8,106 bases of DNA from Acidobacteriota bacterium (GCA_021827245.1 JAKAWN010000315.1:1-8106); one strand, 5' to 3'; numbered from the stretch's first letter, positions 1-6,693 are shown. Numbers and translations are program-made. The notes: a model not told the origin generated them from the letters alone.

Positions 1-10
1 AGTTAGGTCT

Positions 11-59
11 TTGGTAACCAGCCACCGCAAGGTGGCCCCGAAAGACGGCGCCGCGTTAG
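11..59 (+). repeat. Diverged direct repeat, copy A
   Basis: This segment aligns with 2703-2752 in the same orientation. Both start TTGGTAA, carry a GCC-x-CC hairpin with a 4-base loop, continue GG-x-GGCCCC, and end about 20 bases later in CGTTAG. Over the first 27 aligned bases from GGTAA, 19 are identical by my count. All four loop bases differ while most stem bases agree. The pair brackets the glycoside hydrolase gene at 298-2496. Confidence 0.5.
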
Positions 60-118
60 CGACGCCCAATAGCCGCTTTGAGCGGCTCACAACCTAAAGC
101 CTCCGGCTTTGCCGGAGG
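13..118 (+). repeat. Array of four consecutive hairpins (REP-like or IS end)
   Basis: Four inverted repeats follow one another with short spacers. 21-36 has 6-bp arms (GCCACC/GGTGGC) closed by a GCAA tetraloop. 47-66 is GGCG-c-CGC, loop GTTA, GCG-a-CGCC, with one mismatch. 71-87 has 7-bp arms AGCCGCT/AGCGGCT with a 3-base loop. 100-118 has 8-bp arms CCTCCGGC/GCCGGAGG with a TTT loop. No T-run follows the last stem, so a Rho-independent terminator is a poor fit. The block could be a REP-type palindrome cluster, the right end of an IS200/IS605-like element (these carry end hairpins read by the Y1 transposase), or a structured RNA. The hairpins are seen directly; the role is inference. Confidence 0.6.
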
Positions 119-198
119 ATACTTACTTTTGACACGGTCGGATCCGCTGGGACGCGTACCGCCGCATACCCCAAACCTGGAGGATGGACACTCATGAT

Positions 199-217
199 GA
201 CAAGATGTGATTTTGTC
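199..217. promoter_or_regulatory. Operator-like palindrome upstream of the hydrolase gene
   Basis: GACAAGATGTGATTTTGTC is a 19-base imperfect palindrome with an odd centre: seven of nine symmetric positions pair, including outer arms GACAA/TTGTC. It lies about 80 bases upstream of the ATG at 298, where a sugar-responsive repressor site could sit. No convincing -35/-10 pair was found beside it. A 19-base palindrome of this quality can arise by chance. Confidence 0.25.
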
Positions 218-297
218 GCACGCGCTGGGGGTGTGTGACCCGTGTTAATCTAAGGACTAATTTGCTCGCCCATTCCATGAAACACTGAGAGGATTCG

Positions 298-2496
298 ATG
301 GCGATAGACAGGCGTGAGTTTCTGCAAACGCTCGCTAGTGGTGCGCTGATTGCCACCAACGGCCGCAGCGATGCGGGGATAGCGGCTCCTGCTGAGCAGA
401 CAGCAGGTTGGTATGATCGTCCGATGCGCTGGGCACAGGTCGCCTTTGTGGAGAATGACCCAGGAAATTATGACCCTGTATTTTGGCTTGACTACTTTCG
501 CCGCATTCATGCGGACGGCGCGTGTCTGAGCGCCGGAGGCTGTGTGGCCTTCTATCCAACGAAGATTCCGCTTCAATATCGGAGCAAGTGGCTGGGGGAT
601 CGAGATCCCTTCGGCGACATGGTCAAGGGTTGCCGTAATCTGGGAATGAATGTGATTGCCCGAACGGACGCGCACGCCTGTCATCAGGACGTTTACGACG
701 CTCATCCGGACTGGATCATGGTCAACGCGAAGGGCGAGAAGGTTCGTCATCGGTCCGATCCTGACTTCTGGGTCACGTGTGCTCTGGGACCTTACAACTT
801 CGAATTTATGACCTCAGTTCATAAGGAGATCATGACGCTCTACCGGGTCGATGGAATCTTCACGAACCGGTGGGCCGGCTCCGGCATGTGCTACTGCATT
901 CATTGTCGAGAGAGCTTCCGGGCGTTCTCCGGAATGGATCTGCCGCGAACTAAGGACCCCCAGAATCCCGCCCGGCGTGAATACATCGTATGGCGTCAGA
1001 AGCGGCTGTTCGAGCTCTGGCAGGTCTGGGACTCTGCCATCAAGGGCATTAATCCCGGCGCAAGCTTCATTCCTAATGCAGGCGGAGGGGCTCTCAGCGG
1101 ACTCGATATGAAAATCATTGGCGGGAAGGCGCCAACATTGTTCGCGGACAGGCAAGGGCGCAGCGGATTGATGCCGCCCTGGGCGAATGGCAAAACCGCC
1201 AAAGAGTACCGTGCCGCCCTGGGACGAAAGGCGATTGCCGGTATCTTTAGTGTGGGTCTCGAAGACAAATATCGATGGAAAGACTCCGTTCAGAATGGCA
1301 ATGAGACGCGGATGTGGGTTGTCGACGGCATCGCGCACAATTTCCGCCCGTGGTTCACGAAATTCAATGCGAAGCCGATTGACAGGCGATGGCTTCCGGT
1401 TGTGGAAGAGCTCTATGACTGGCACTACAGGAATGAGCGATACCTGCGGAACGAGGCTTCACTTGCCCGCGTTGCCATGGTGTATTCGCAGCAGACGGCC
1501 GCATTCTACGGCGGGGTGAATGCACGTACCAAGGTGGAGGACCCCGCGCTCGGCTTTTACCAGGCGCTGATTGAAGCTCGGATTCCGTTCGAGATGGTCC
1601 ATGACGAGTTGCTCGATTCTGAACACGTCGCCGCTTTCCGTACTCTGATCCTTCCGAACATTGCGGCCCTCTCGGCCAAACAGTGCGATCAAATCCACCA
1701 ATATGTAAGCAGAGGCGGAAGTCTGATCGCCACCTACGAAACGTCGCTTTACGACGAATGGGGTGTGCGCAGGAAGGATTTTGGACTCACATCTCTGTTC
1801 GGCACGTCGTTCGCCGGACACACGGAAGGGCCGATGTTGAACTCGTACCTGACACTTGAGAAGGATCCGGCCACCGGCCGTTTCCACCCGCTGCTCGCCG
1901 GATTCGAAGATGCAACTCGAATCATCAATGGTGTGAACAGGGTAATCGTGAAACCGGCGATGTCCGGCTCGTATTCGCCCCTGGTCGTCGTTCCGTCCTA
2001 TCCCAACCTCCCGATGGAAGAGGTGTACCCGCGCCCGGACAAGATTAAGGAGGCCGGCGTGTTCATCCGCGAAATCGGGCAGGGGCGAGTGGTCTATTTC
2101 CCTTGGGATGTGGCGCGTACCTTCTGGTACGTGCTGGATGTCGATCACGGCAAGCTGCTGCGAAACGCCGTACTGTGGGCCACGAATGAGCCTGCGCCTG
2201 TTTCCGTTCGTGGTCCGGGCGTGATCGATCTATCTGTCTGGACGCAGAAGAACTCCATGACAGTCCATCTTGTGAATCTGACGAATCCAATGATGATGAA
2301 AGGGCCGGTGCGAGAGATTTTTCCGGTCCCCCGCCAGTTGGTCCATATTCGTGTCGCCGGTGACCGTCGCATCGCAAAGGTCCACCTGCTGGTTGGGAAG
2401 ATTGATGTCCCCTACAGCCGGGAAAATGATGTCATCAAACTGGAGGTTCCGTCGATTGGGCTGCACGAGGTGATTGCTATTGATTTTGTGACCTAG
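298..2496 (+). CDS. Tat-exported glycoside-hydrolase-like protein (GHL6 / beta-galactosidase trimerisation type)
   Basis: A 732-residue protein predicted to act on glycosides outside the cytoplasm. The N-terminus has a clear twin-arginine signal (DRREFLQTLASGALIA, residues 4-19), so it is probably exported folded by Tat. Residues ~40-385 look like the (beta/alpha)8 barrel of hypothetical glycosyl hydrolase family 6 / GH42-like enzymes, with a Cys cluster MCYCIHC (~197-203) of the kind seen in that group. From ~389 (LARVAMVYSQ) to ~600 there is a beta-galactosidase trimerisation, GATase-like domain (TLILPNIAALS, YVSRGGSLIATYE, GRVVYFPWDVARTFW). The last ~100 residues are beta-rich. The start is ATG with GAGAGGA at 287-293, 4 bases upstream. 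The stop is TAG. The gene stands alone, flanked by insertion-element relics. Substrate cannot be told from sequence. The CDS is certain; the family is likely from motif recognition. Confidence 0.88.
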   Translation: MAIDRREFLQTLASGALIATNGRSDAGIAAPAEQTAGWYDRPMRWAQVAFVENDPGNYDPVFWLDYFRRIHADGACLSAGGCVAFYPTKIPLQYRSKWLGDRDPFGDMVKGCRNLGMNVIARTDAHACHQDVYDAHPDWIMVNAKGEKVRHRSDPDFWVTCALGPYNFEFMTSVHKEIMTLYRVDGIFTNRWAGSGMCYCIHCRESFRAFSGMDLPRTKDPQNPARREYIVWRQKRLFELWQVWDSAIKGINPGASFIPNAGGGALSGLDMKIIGGKAPTLFADRQGRSGLMPPWANGKTAKEYRAALGRKAIAGIFSVGLEDKYRWKDSVQNGNETRMWVVDGIAHNFRPWFTKFNAKPIDRRWLPVVEELYDWHYRNERYLRNEASLARVAMVYSQQTAAFYGGVNARTKVEDPALGFYQALIEARIPFEMVHDELLDSEHVAAFRTLILPNIAALSAKQCDQIHQYVSRGGSLIATYETSLYDEWGVRRKDFGLTSLFGTSFAGHTEGPMLNSYLTLEKDPATGRFHPLLAGFEDATRIINGVNRVIVKPAMSGSYSPLVVVPSYPNLPMEEVYPRPDKIKEAGVFIREIGQGRVVYFPWDVARTFWYVLDVDHGKLLRNAVLWATNEPAPVSVRGPGVIDLSVWTQKNSMTVHLVNLTNPMMMKGPVREIFPVPRQLVHIRVAGDRRIAKVHLLVGKIDVPYSRENDVIKLEVPSIGLHEVIAIDFVT

Positions 2497-2551
2497 CGCC
2501 CCATGGGAGGCCCCCGGCCCTGCCGGAGTGGCAGTAGAACTTTGACATTTG

Positions 2552-2576
2552 CAGGAGTCCATCGTGAAAACTCCTG
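2552..2576 (+). repeat. Hairpin upstream of the tnpA remnant (possible IS left end)
   Basis: CAGGAGT at 2552-2558 pairs perfectly with ACTCCTG at 2570-2576 across an 11-base loop. It lies 38 bases before the start codon of the IS200/IS605-like tnpA remnant, about where such elements carry their left-end hairpin. There is no T-run after it, so it is not a normal terminator for the hydrolase gene that ends at 2496. A TTGACA at 2542-2547 lacks a matching -10. Confidence 0.35.
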
Positions 2577-2614
2577 AACGTGAGCCGCTGAAGGACACGA
2601 AAAGGAGATCGACA

Positions 2615-2752
2615 ATGGACGAGAGAGGAAGCTTAAACCACACGATATGGAGCGCAAATATCATGTCATCATTATCCCGAAAAGCCGTTGGATCAAAGGG
2701 TTTTGGTAAACGGCCCCCATCCGGCGGCCCCAGAACGAAAGGGCCTCGTTAG
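2615..2752 (+). pseudogene. tnpA: IS200/IS605-family transposase TnpA, internally deleted and frameshifted
   Basis: A wrecked Y1 (HUH) transposase gene. It keeps its initiation region: AAGGAG at 2602-2607, 7 bases, then ATG. It then reads MDERGSLNHTIW, which fits the SLSHTxW start of IS200-type TnpA. At about 2650 one base is missing. The match continues one frame over as ERKYHVIIIPKSR (2650-2688), close to the family's W-E-C-KYHVVFIPK-R motif. The HUH motif, the catalytic Tyr and nearly all of the ~140-residue body are absent. The sequence returns to the starting frame as GFGKRPPSGGP and ends at TAG 2750-2752, a reading shared with the window's first 60 bases. The product cannot be active. 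I am fairly sure of the family from the N-terminus and less sure of the tail. Confidence 0.7.
2703..2752 (+). repeat. Diverged direct repeat, copy B
   Basis: This is the partner of 11-59. Its hairpin is 2712-2729 (GGCCCCC, loop ATCC, GGCGGCC, with one C-C mismatch). After it, GAACGAAAGGGCC leads to CGTTAG, as in copy A. The following hairpins of copy A (71-118) are not recognisable here. It forms the downstream end of the tnpA remnant, so it may be the right end of the same element type. Confidence 0.5.
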
Positions 2753-2781
2753 TGCTGCTACGCTACGGAGGAGCGGTCGCT

Positions 2782-2810
2782 AACCGAACTGTTCCTCGGT
2801 TGCGTATAAT
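2782..2810 (+). promoter_or_regulatory. Promoter -10 with overlapping inverted repeat for the esterase gene
   Basis: A perfect TATAAT lies at 2805-2810, 26 bases before the ATG at 2837, which would give a leader of about 20 bases. No good -35 hexamer is found 16-18 bases upstream. Instead there is a perfect 6-bp inverted repeat, AACCGA (2782-2787) and TCGGTT (2796-2801), spanning the -35 position and the spacer. That layout suits either an activator-dependent promoter or a repressor operator. The -10 is seen directly; regulation is inference. Confidence 0.5.
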
Positions 2811-2836
2811 ACCGGATAGATTAGAGGAGAACTCCC

Positions 2837-4549
2837 ATGTACGTGCAACGTGCATCCCTGTTCGCGTTCATCATTGTCGTCATTTGTAGTACGGCGGCTC
2901 TTGCGGTCGAGCCTGAACTCAAGCTGGGGCAAATTCGTGAAAGCAGTCTGCGCGCTGGTCAAGCCCAGTGGTTCGTGGTTTCGCTCGGCGATAGCGACTT
3001 TGCGCAGATCGGAGTCAACCCTCACGGGCTGGCACTCGTGGTCAAAACTTACGGTCCCTCGGGCAAGCCTTTTCGCGGCGCCGAAATAGGGCCACAGGAG
3101 GGTAAGCTCAACCTCGTCGCCGAGGGTCCGGGCGCCTATCGGATTGAGGTTGCCGCCGTGGACAAGCGCGCGAAGGGGACTTTCACCATTAAGCTCGACA
3201 AAGTTGTCCCGCTGGCGGCACGGCTCGCGCCACCCAAGCCCCTGGTGGAGAGCCCGCGGATTCTGGCCTTGCGCGCTTCGGTCGAGCACGGAGACCGGGA
3301 CAGCGTCAACGCGTTTTGGGAGGAGGTCAGGAAGACGGGCGCGCCGCTGATCGAGCCGATTCCCGGCGATAGCGAGAACATGGCAGTCACGTTCCTTTGG
3401 AGGGGCAAGCCCGACACGCGCAACGTCATGGTGCTCTGGATTCCATACGCCGGCGTCGCGCCCGACGAGTATCTGATGACGCGTCTGGGCCAGACCGATG
3501 TCTGGTACAAGACGATCAAGGTGAACCGGAAAATGCGGCTCGCGTATACGCTGGCTCCCAACGCCGCGCGGCTGCGTCCGTTGTCGCTGGGTATAGACCA
3601 GGAAGCGATCGCCATGAGTGCGGCAGCGGCAAGGCCGGATCCGTTGAACCTCACGCGCTGGCGCGACGACCCTAAGAGCGTGGACGCGCCGGAATATCGC
3701 GGGAGCTCGGTGCTCGAGATGCCGGACGCGCCGCCGCAGCCATGGATCGTCCGGCGGCCCGGTGTTCCGGCGGGACAAGTTGAGAAGCGTCGTTTCAAGA
3801 GCGCAATACTGAAAAACGAACGGGAGATCGCCATCTATCTGCCGCCCCACTATTCGCCGCACGCGAAGCCCTATCCGCTGCTCGTCGTGTTCGATGAAGA
3901 AGCCTATCTCACACTGGTTCCCACGCCCACCATCCTCGACAATCTGATTTCGCAAATGCGAATCCCGCCGGTGGTGGCGTTGTTGATCGGCAACGCACCG
4001 GGCGCGCGCGACCGCGAGCTGACGTGCAATCCGGAGTTCACCCGGGCTTTGGCCACTGAACTGCTGCCTTGGGCGCATCGCCTGTACAACTTCACGAGCG
4101 ATCCTCGCCACACCGTTGTGGCTGGATCGAGCGCTGGCGGCCTCGCCGCGGCGTGCGCCGGTCTGTGGCATCCGGAGACGTTTGGCAATGTCCTCGCGCA
4201 ATCCGGTGCCTTCCATTGGACGCCGCCGCCCGGCAGCAGTCTCACAGACTCCAGCTCGGAACCCAACTGGGTCGCACGCCAGTTCATCTCCAGCCCCAAG
4301 AAGCCGCTGCGTTTTTACCTGGATGCTGGGAGCGCGGAATTCAATGCAACGGGAGGGGCTGACTCCATCTTGTTTTGCACCCGCACCTTGCGGGACGTGC
4401 TGCGCGCCAAGGGCTATGAGGTGCACTTTCAGGAATTTGAGGGCGGACACGACTACCTCAGCTGGCGTGGCACACTTGCCGATGGCCTGATTGCGCTGAT
4501 GGGTGATATGGCGTCCGGGACGCCGCGAAAATCCCCTCCGGCACAATAG
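2837..4549 (+). CDS. Secreted esterase, enterochelin-esterase (Fes/IroE)-like
   Basis: A 570-residue alpha/beta-hydrolase predicted to cleave ester bonds outside the cytoplasm. Residues 1-23 form a Sec signal peptide (hydrophobic LFAFIIVVICSTAALA, cleavage after ALA). Residues ~28-120 are beta-rich and resemble a pre-peptidase-type domain. Residues ~140-255 match the enterochelin-esterase N-terminal domain (VNAFWEEV, GAPLIEPI, VTFLWRG, QTDVWYKT). Residues ~320-560 are the esterase D/putative esterase domain: YPLLVVFDEEAYL, nucleophile elbow GSSAGG with Ser432, probable acid Asp496 (YLDAGSAE) and His538 (EGGHDYLSWR). All three catalytic residues are present. The start is ATG with AGAGGAG at 2823-2829, 7 bases upstream. 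The stop is TAG. It has its own promoter and is not in an operon. The Fes-like domain suggests a siderophore or other cyclic or aryl ester, but a carbohydrate ester (feruloyl/acetyl) is equally possible given the hydrolase upstream. Confidence 0.88.
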   Translation: MYVQRASLFAFIIVVICSTAALAVEPELKLGQIRESSLRAGQAQWFVVSLGDSDFAQIGVNPHGLALVVKTYGPSGKPFRGAEIGPQEGKLNLVAEGPGAYRIEVAAVDKRAKGTFTIKLDKVVPLAARLAPPKPLVESPRILALRASVEHGDRDSVNAFWEEVRKTGAPLIEPIPGDSENMAVTFLWRGKPDTRNVMVLWIPYAGVAPDEYLMTRLGQTDVWYKTIKVNRKMRLAYTLAPNAARLRPLSLGIDQEAIAMSAAAARPDPLNLTRWRDDPKSVDAPEYRGSSVLEMPDAPPQPWIVRRPGVPAGQVEKRRFKSAILKNEREIAIYLPPHYSPHAKPYPLLVVFDEEAYLTLVPTPTILDNLISQMRIPPVVALLIGNAPGARDRELTCNPEFTRALATELLPWAHRLYNFTSDPRHTVVAGSSAGGLAAACAGLWHPETFGNVLAQSGAFHWTPPPGSSLTDSSSEPNWVARQFISSPKKPLRFYLDAGSAEFNATGGADSILFCTRTLRDVLRAKGYEVHFQEFEGGHDYLSWRGTLADGLIALMGDMASGTPRKSPPAQ

Positions 4550-4589
4550 CTCAACTGTGCTTGTACCATCGAGGAATGGACCCTAAGTG

Positions 4590-4608
4590 AACTCGCCTGC
4601 GGCGAGTT
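4590..4608. other. Perfect hairpin between convergent genes
   Basis: AACTCGCC (4590-4597) and GGCGAGTT (4601-4608) pair perfectly around a TGC loop. A second, tight palindrome CCGGTTGAACCGG follows at 4610-4622. They lie in the 220-base gap between the convergent esterase and phosphatase genes, where a shared terminator would be expected. No T-tract follows on either strand, so intrinsic termination is doubtful. Nothing else in 4550-4769 is recognised. Confidence 0.4.
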
Positions 4609-4769
4609 GCCGGTTGAACCGGTCGATCGGCTTCCTGGGAGGTCCTCCACGATGACGGGACATTCTTCCCTTACCGGGTTGTGGGAAAGTGGCCGACCAT
4701 TCAATGAGAATCCGCGGAATTGCCAGAACCGCCTTCCGGGTGGTCGCGTCACACGGGCATTCGCGATGA

Positions 4770-6179
4770 CTAGACTACGTCGATAACAATTAGCGTGATA
4801 TCGTCCTGCTGGGCGAGCGAGGCAGGTTGCCAATGGCGTATCTCGGAAAGCAGTTGATCCGATAGGTCAGAAGGGGAGCGCGACTGATGGATACGAACAA
4901 CTTCTTCAAGCTTGCAGTCGCCAAACGTATCGCCGCTCGCATTCTCGGGTTCAATCACGCCGTCCGTGTAAAGCAGGAAGCGGTCGCCCGCGTAGAGGGG
5001 CAGGTCACGAACGGGATAGTCGGGATCTTGGGTGACTCCAAACAATAAGCCGTTGCTTTCGATACGTTCCAACTTCCCTTGCCGCCAGCGCAGAAGGGGC
5101 GGGTGCCCGGCTGCCGAATACAATGCCTTGCGATTTTCGGTATCAAGCCACAAATAGGCCGCAGTAGCGAACTGATCAAGGTTTTGGCTGAAAAGGATGC
5201 GGTTTAACCCGTGCAACACTTCGCGGGGGTCATGCGCAAAGGGCACGAGGGACTGCATGGCTGCCTTGATCATCGAAGCAATCAGCGCGGCTGGTACACC
5301 GTGCCCGGTGACGTCCGCCACCAGGAAGCCAGCCTGCTTCCCGTCGATGGGAACGAACTCATAGAAATCGCCAGCAACGGCGGTCATGGGCTGATAGGCA
5401 ACCGCAATCCGGAGGTTCTGGACATCGGGAATGGTGGTGGGAAGGATCGAGAGCTGCAACTTTCGGGCCAGCGCGAGTTCGTTTTCAATCGACAACAAGC
5501 GATGCTCGTTGGCATAGGCGATTTGCACAGCCACGTAACCAAACGACAGTAGATAAGCGGCAAAAGCGAGATGGTCCAGGAGCGGCGGCGGGGGCGGATA
5601 ACCCAACCGACGCGCCACGTTGACCCAAAGAGCCTCAATGGCGAATGCCAGCGTGCCGATGGCCAGAACGCGGCGATTGGGGAGAACCATGAATCTGTCA
5701 GATAACTTTTCCACGCTGACGACGGTTATGACGAGGAGAAGGGCGCAGACCACGACGAGATGGTTGTAGGGAATGAACGCGTTCCTGGAGCCGCCGAGCG
5801 CGAACCAGCCAATGCCGGCTGCAGCGACGGCCGTCCCGGCAAAGAGAACGATCTTGACGAGAAGCCGAAGTCCGCCCAGGCTTAATTCCAACCAGGCCAA
5901 CAAGGCGACGACTACGACCAAGTATGCCGCCACCGCATTTACGTACGGAACGCTCGCTTGAATCGCGTTCGGCAGAGCAGCAACGACAGCCGGAGATTGA
6001 ATCAGCAACGAGGCTCCGTACATCATGCTCCAGATTCCGAGCCAGATAAAAAGCCGCGCTCCGCTGCGCCAGCGGATACCCGCGATGGAACAAGCTGCCA
6101 ATCCGATGAAGATGAAAATTGTCCCTGACACGATGTGCTCGAGCTGGCCGCGGAGCATTGCCAGGACCTGACCTTCCAA
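4770..6179 (-). CDS. Membrane-anchored SpoIIE/RsbU-type PP2C serine phosphatase
   Basis: A 469-residue signalling phosphatase. From the TTG start, about seven hydrophobic segments (roughly residues 17-40, 45-64, 86-104, 108-128, 140-157, 170-187, 202-218) form a membrane module like a 7TM sensor. A short helix follows (EHRLLSIENELALARKLQLS, ~220-240), the usual linker before SpoIIE domains. Residues ~250-469 are the PP2C-type phosphatase with the conserved metal-site motifs intact: AGDFYEF, ADVTGHGVPAA, SAAGHPPLLR, FLLYTDGVIE and QQDDITLIVID. Such enzymes dephosphorylate anti-sigma-factor antagonists or related phosphoproteins. I chose TTG at 6177-6179 because AGGAGG (6187-6192) sits 7 bases upstream of it and a -10-like TATTAT lies further up. 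An upstream TTG at 6272 would add 31 residues but would place the promoter and ribosome site inside the gene. The stop is TAG. No antagonist, anti-sigma or sigma gene is beside it. Confidence 0.9.
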   Translation of the reverse strand: MEGQVLAMLRGQLEHIVSGTIFIFIGLAACSIAGIRWRSGARLFIWLGIWSMMYGASLLIQSPAVVAALPNAIQASVPYVNAVAAYLVVVVALLAWLELSLGGLRLLVKIVLFAGTAVAAAGIGWFALGGSRNAFIPYNHLVVVCALLLVITVVSVEKLSDRFMVLPNRRVLAIGTLAFAIEALWVNVARRLGYPPPPPLLDHLAFAAYLLSFGYVAVQIAYANEHRLLSIENELALARKLQLSILPTTIPDVQNLRIAVAYQPMTAVAGDFYEFVPIDGKQAGFLVADVTGHGVPAALIASMIKAAMQSLVPFAHDPREVLHGLNRILFSQNLDQFATAAYLWLDTENRKALYSAAGHPPLLRWRQGKLERIESNGLLFGVTQDPDYPVRDLPLYAGDRFLLYTDGVIEPENASGDTFGDCKLEEVVRIHQSRSPSDLSDQLLSEIRHWQPASLAQQDDITLIVIDVV

Positions 6180-6186
6180 CCGCCCA

Positions 6187-6211
6187 CCTCCTAAATATCG
6201 CCAAAATAATA
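6187..6211 (-). promoter_or_regulatory. Ribosome binding site and -10 box deciding the phosphatase start
   Basis: On the minus strand, TATTAT (6206-6211, five of six bases of TATAAT) is followed by TAGGAGGTG containing a perfect AGGAGG at 6187-6192, then 7 bases to TTG at 6179. Transcription would begin near 6199, leaving a leader of about 20 bases. No clear -35 hexamer is seen. The arrangement favours TTG 6179 over the in-frame ATG at 6158 (28 bases from the AGGAGG) and the TTG at 6272. Confidence 0.55.
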
Positions 6212-6368
6212 CACTCGATGTAGAAGTTGCTGCGAGCAGTTTTATTCCGGGAATTCGCCGGTTCTTCGACAAAGATCGTCGATTCGGGCTGGATGAAGGA
6301 ACATTCGGATAGTTCGCCGAGAGGTTTTGATTTCATTGGTGGTCGGCGGTCTTGGAGGGGTGGTACCC

Positions 6369-6692
6369 ATGAAGAAAAACAGTTTCTCAATGAGGGCAAA
6401 TAGACCTCCAATGACGCTCCTTCGATTGCGAGACCTGGATCACGCTAGAGCCGCCGTTCTCAACAGCCTCACATGACCGGACGCCCAGAGCGGATACAAG
6501 CAGGCGATCGATGAACTTGCGGACTGGTACCGCTCAGAGCCGTGATACCCCTCCAACGAGACCGTGGTGGTCCGCTATCGTGCTCATTTGGAATCCCAAA
6601 AGCTGGTACCTGGAATGGTCAACCTGCGGCTCGGAGCCGTAAGCCGGCTGGCCTGCGAAGCGGCGGACTGCCGACATAGGTCGTATCAAGGA
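6369..6692 (+). pseudogene. Tyrosine recombinase/integrase, N-terminal fragment with stops
   Basis: This is the start of a site-specific integrase gene of the phage-integrase family. GGAGGGG at 6354-6360 precedes ATG 6369 by 8 bases. The frame reads through RDLDHARAAVLNSLT, a TGA (6474-6476), PDAQSGYKQAIDELADWYRSEP, a second TGA (6543-6545), then TVVVRYRAHLESQKLVPG and VNLRLGAVSRLACEAADC. This is the SAM-like DNA-arm/core-binding domain order of these enzymes. The two stops fall where the family normally has ordinary residues. After ~6671 the match goes one frame over (IGRIKD, where AGIRRVKG-type sequence is expected), indicating a frameshift. The catalytic C-terminal domain (R...HxxR...Y) is absent. 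Inactive relic; the family assignment is firm. Confidence 0.75.
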
Positions 6693-6693
6693 T

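Larger units (their letters stand above)
7..132 (+). pseudogene. Possible decayed tail of an IS200/IS605-like transposase gene
   Basis: Read in the frame of position 1, this stretch gives VFGNQPPQGGP, then two stops (70-72 and 79-81), then LKPPALPEDTYF and a TGA at 130-132. The first part matches the FGKRPPSGGP reading found downstream of the tnpA start at 2615-2752. The proline-rich ending resembles C-terminal extensions I associate with acidobacterial TnpA genes, from memory. The same bases form the hairpin array, so protein-like reading and structure overlap. No catalytic HUH or tyrosine motif is visible because the body would lie outside the window. This is tentative. Confidence 0.28.

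Noticed and set aside
2..66. GTTAGGT and CGTTAG motifs as integron attC core sites
   Set aside because: GTTAGGT at 2-8 fits GTTRRRY, but no matching RYYYAAC partner at suitable spacing was found, and no integron integrase is present.
1459..2148. A long minus-strand frame opposite the hydrolase gene
   Set aside because: It has no recognisable motif or ribosome site and is explained by the codon usage of the plus-strand gene.
2780..4546. A 588-codon open frame on the minus strand opposite the esterase gene
   Set aside because: Its translation is rich in Arg, His and Ala without any domain, while the plus strand carries a signal peptide, ordered domains and a complete catalytic triad. It is a codon-bias shadow.
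4590..4622. Rho-independent terminator between the convergent genes
   Set aside because: The stem is perfect but no T-tract follows on either strand, so it is listed only as a hairpin.
4653..4833. A small minus-strand frame running from the phosphatase end through the convergent gap
   Set aside because: Its reading is Arg/Pro/Ser-rich, has no motif, and begins inside the phosphatase gene in another frame.
5698..6411. An alternative minus-strand frame overlapping the phosphatase start
   Set aside because: Its C-terminal two thirds are an Arg-rich out-of-frame reading of the phosphatase membrane region; the membrane segments are in the other frame.
6474..6545. Two in-frame TGA codons in the integrase remnant as evidence of TGA recoding
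   Set aside because: The frame is also broken near 6671 and the catalytic domain is missing, the neighbouring IS3 relic has a TAG, and the intact genes contain no internal TGA.
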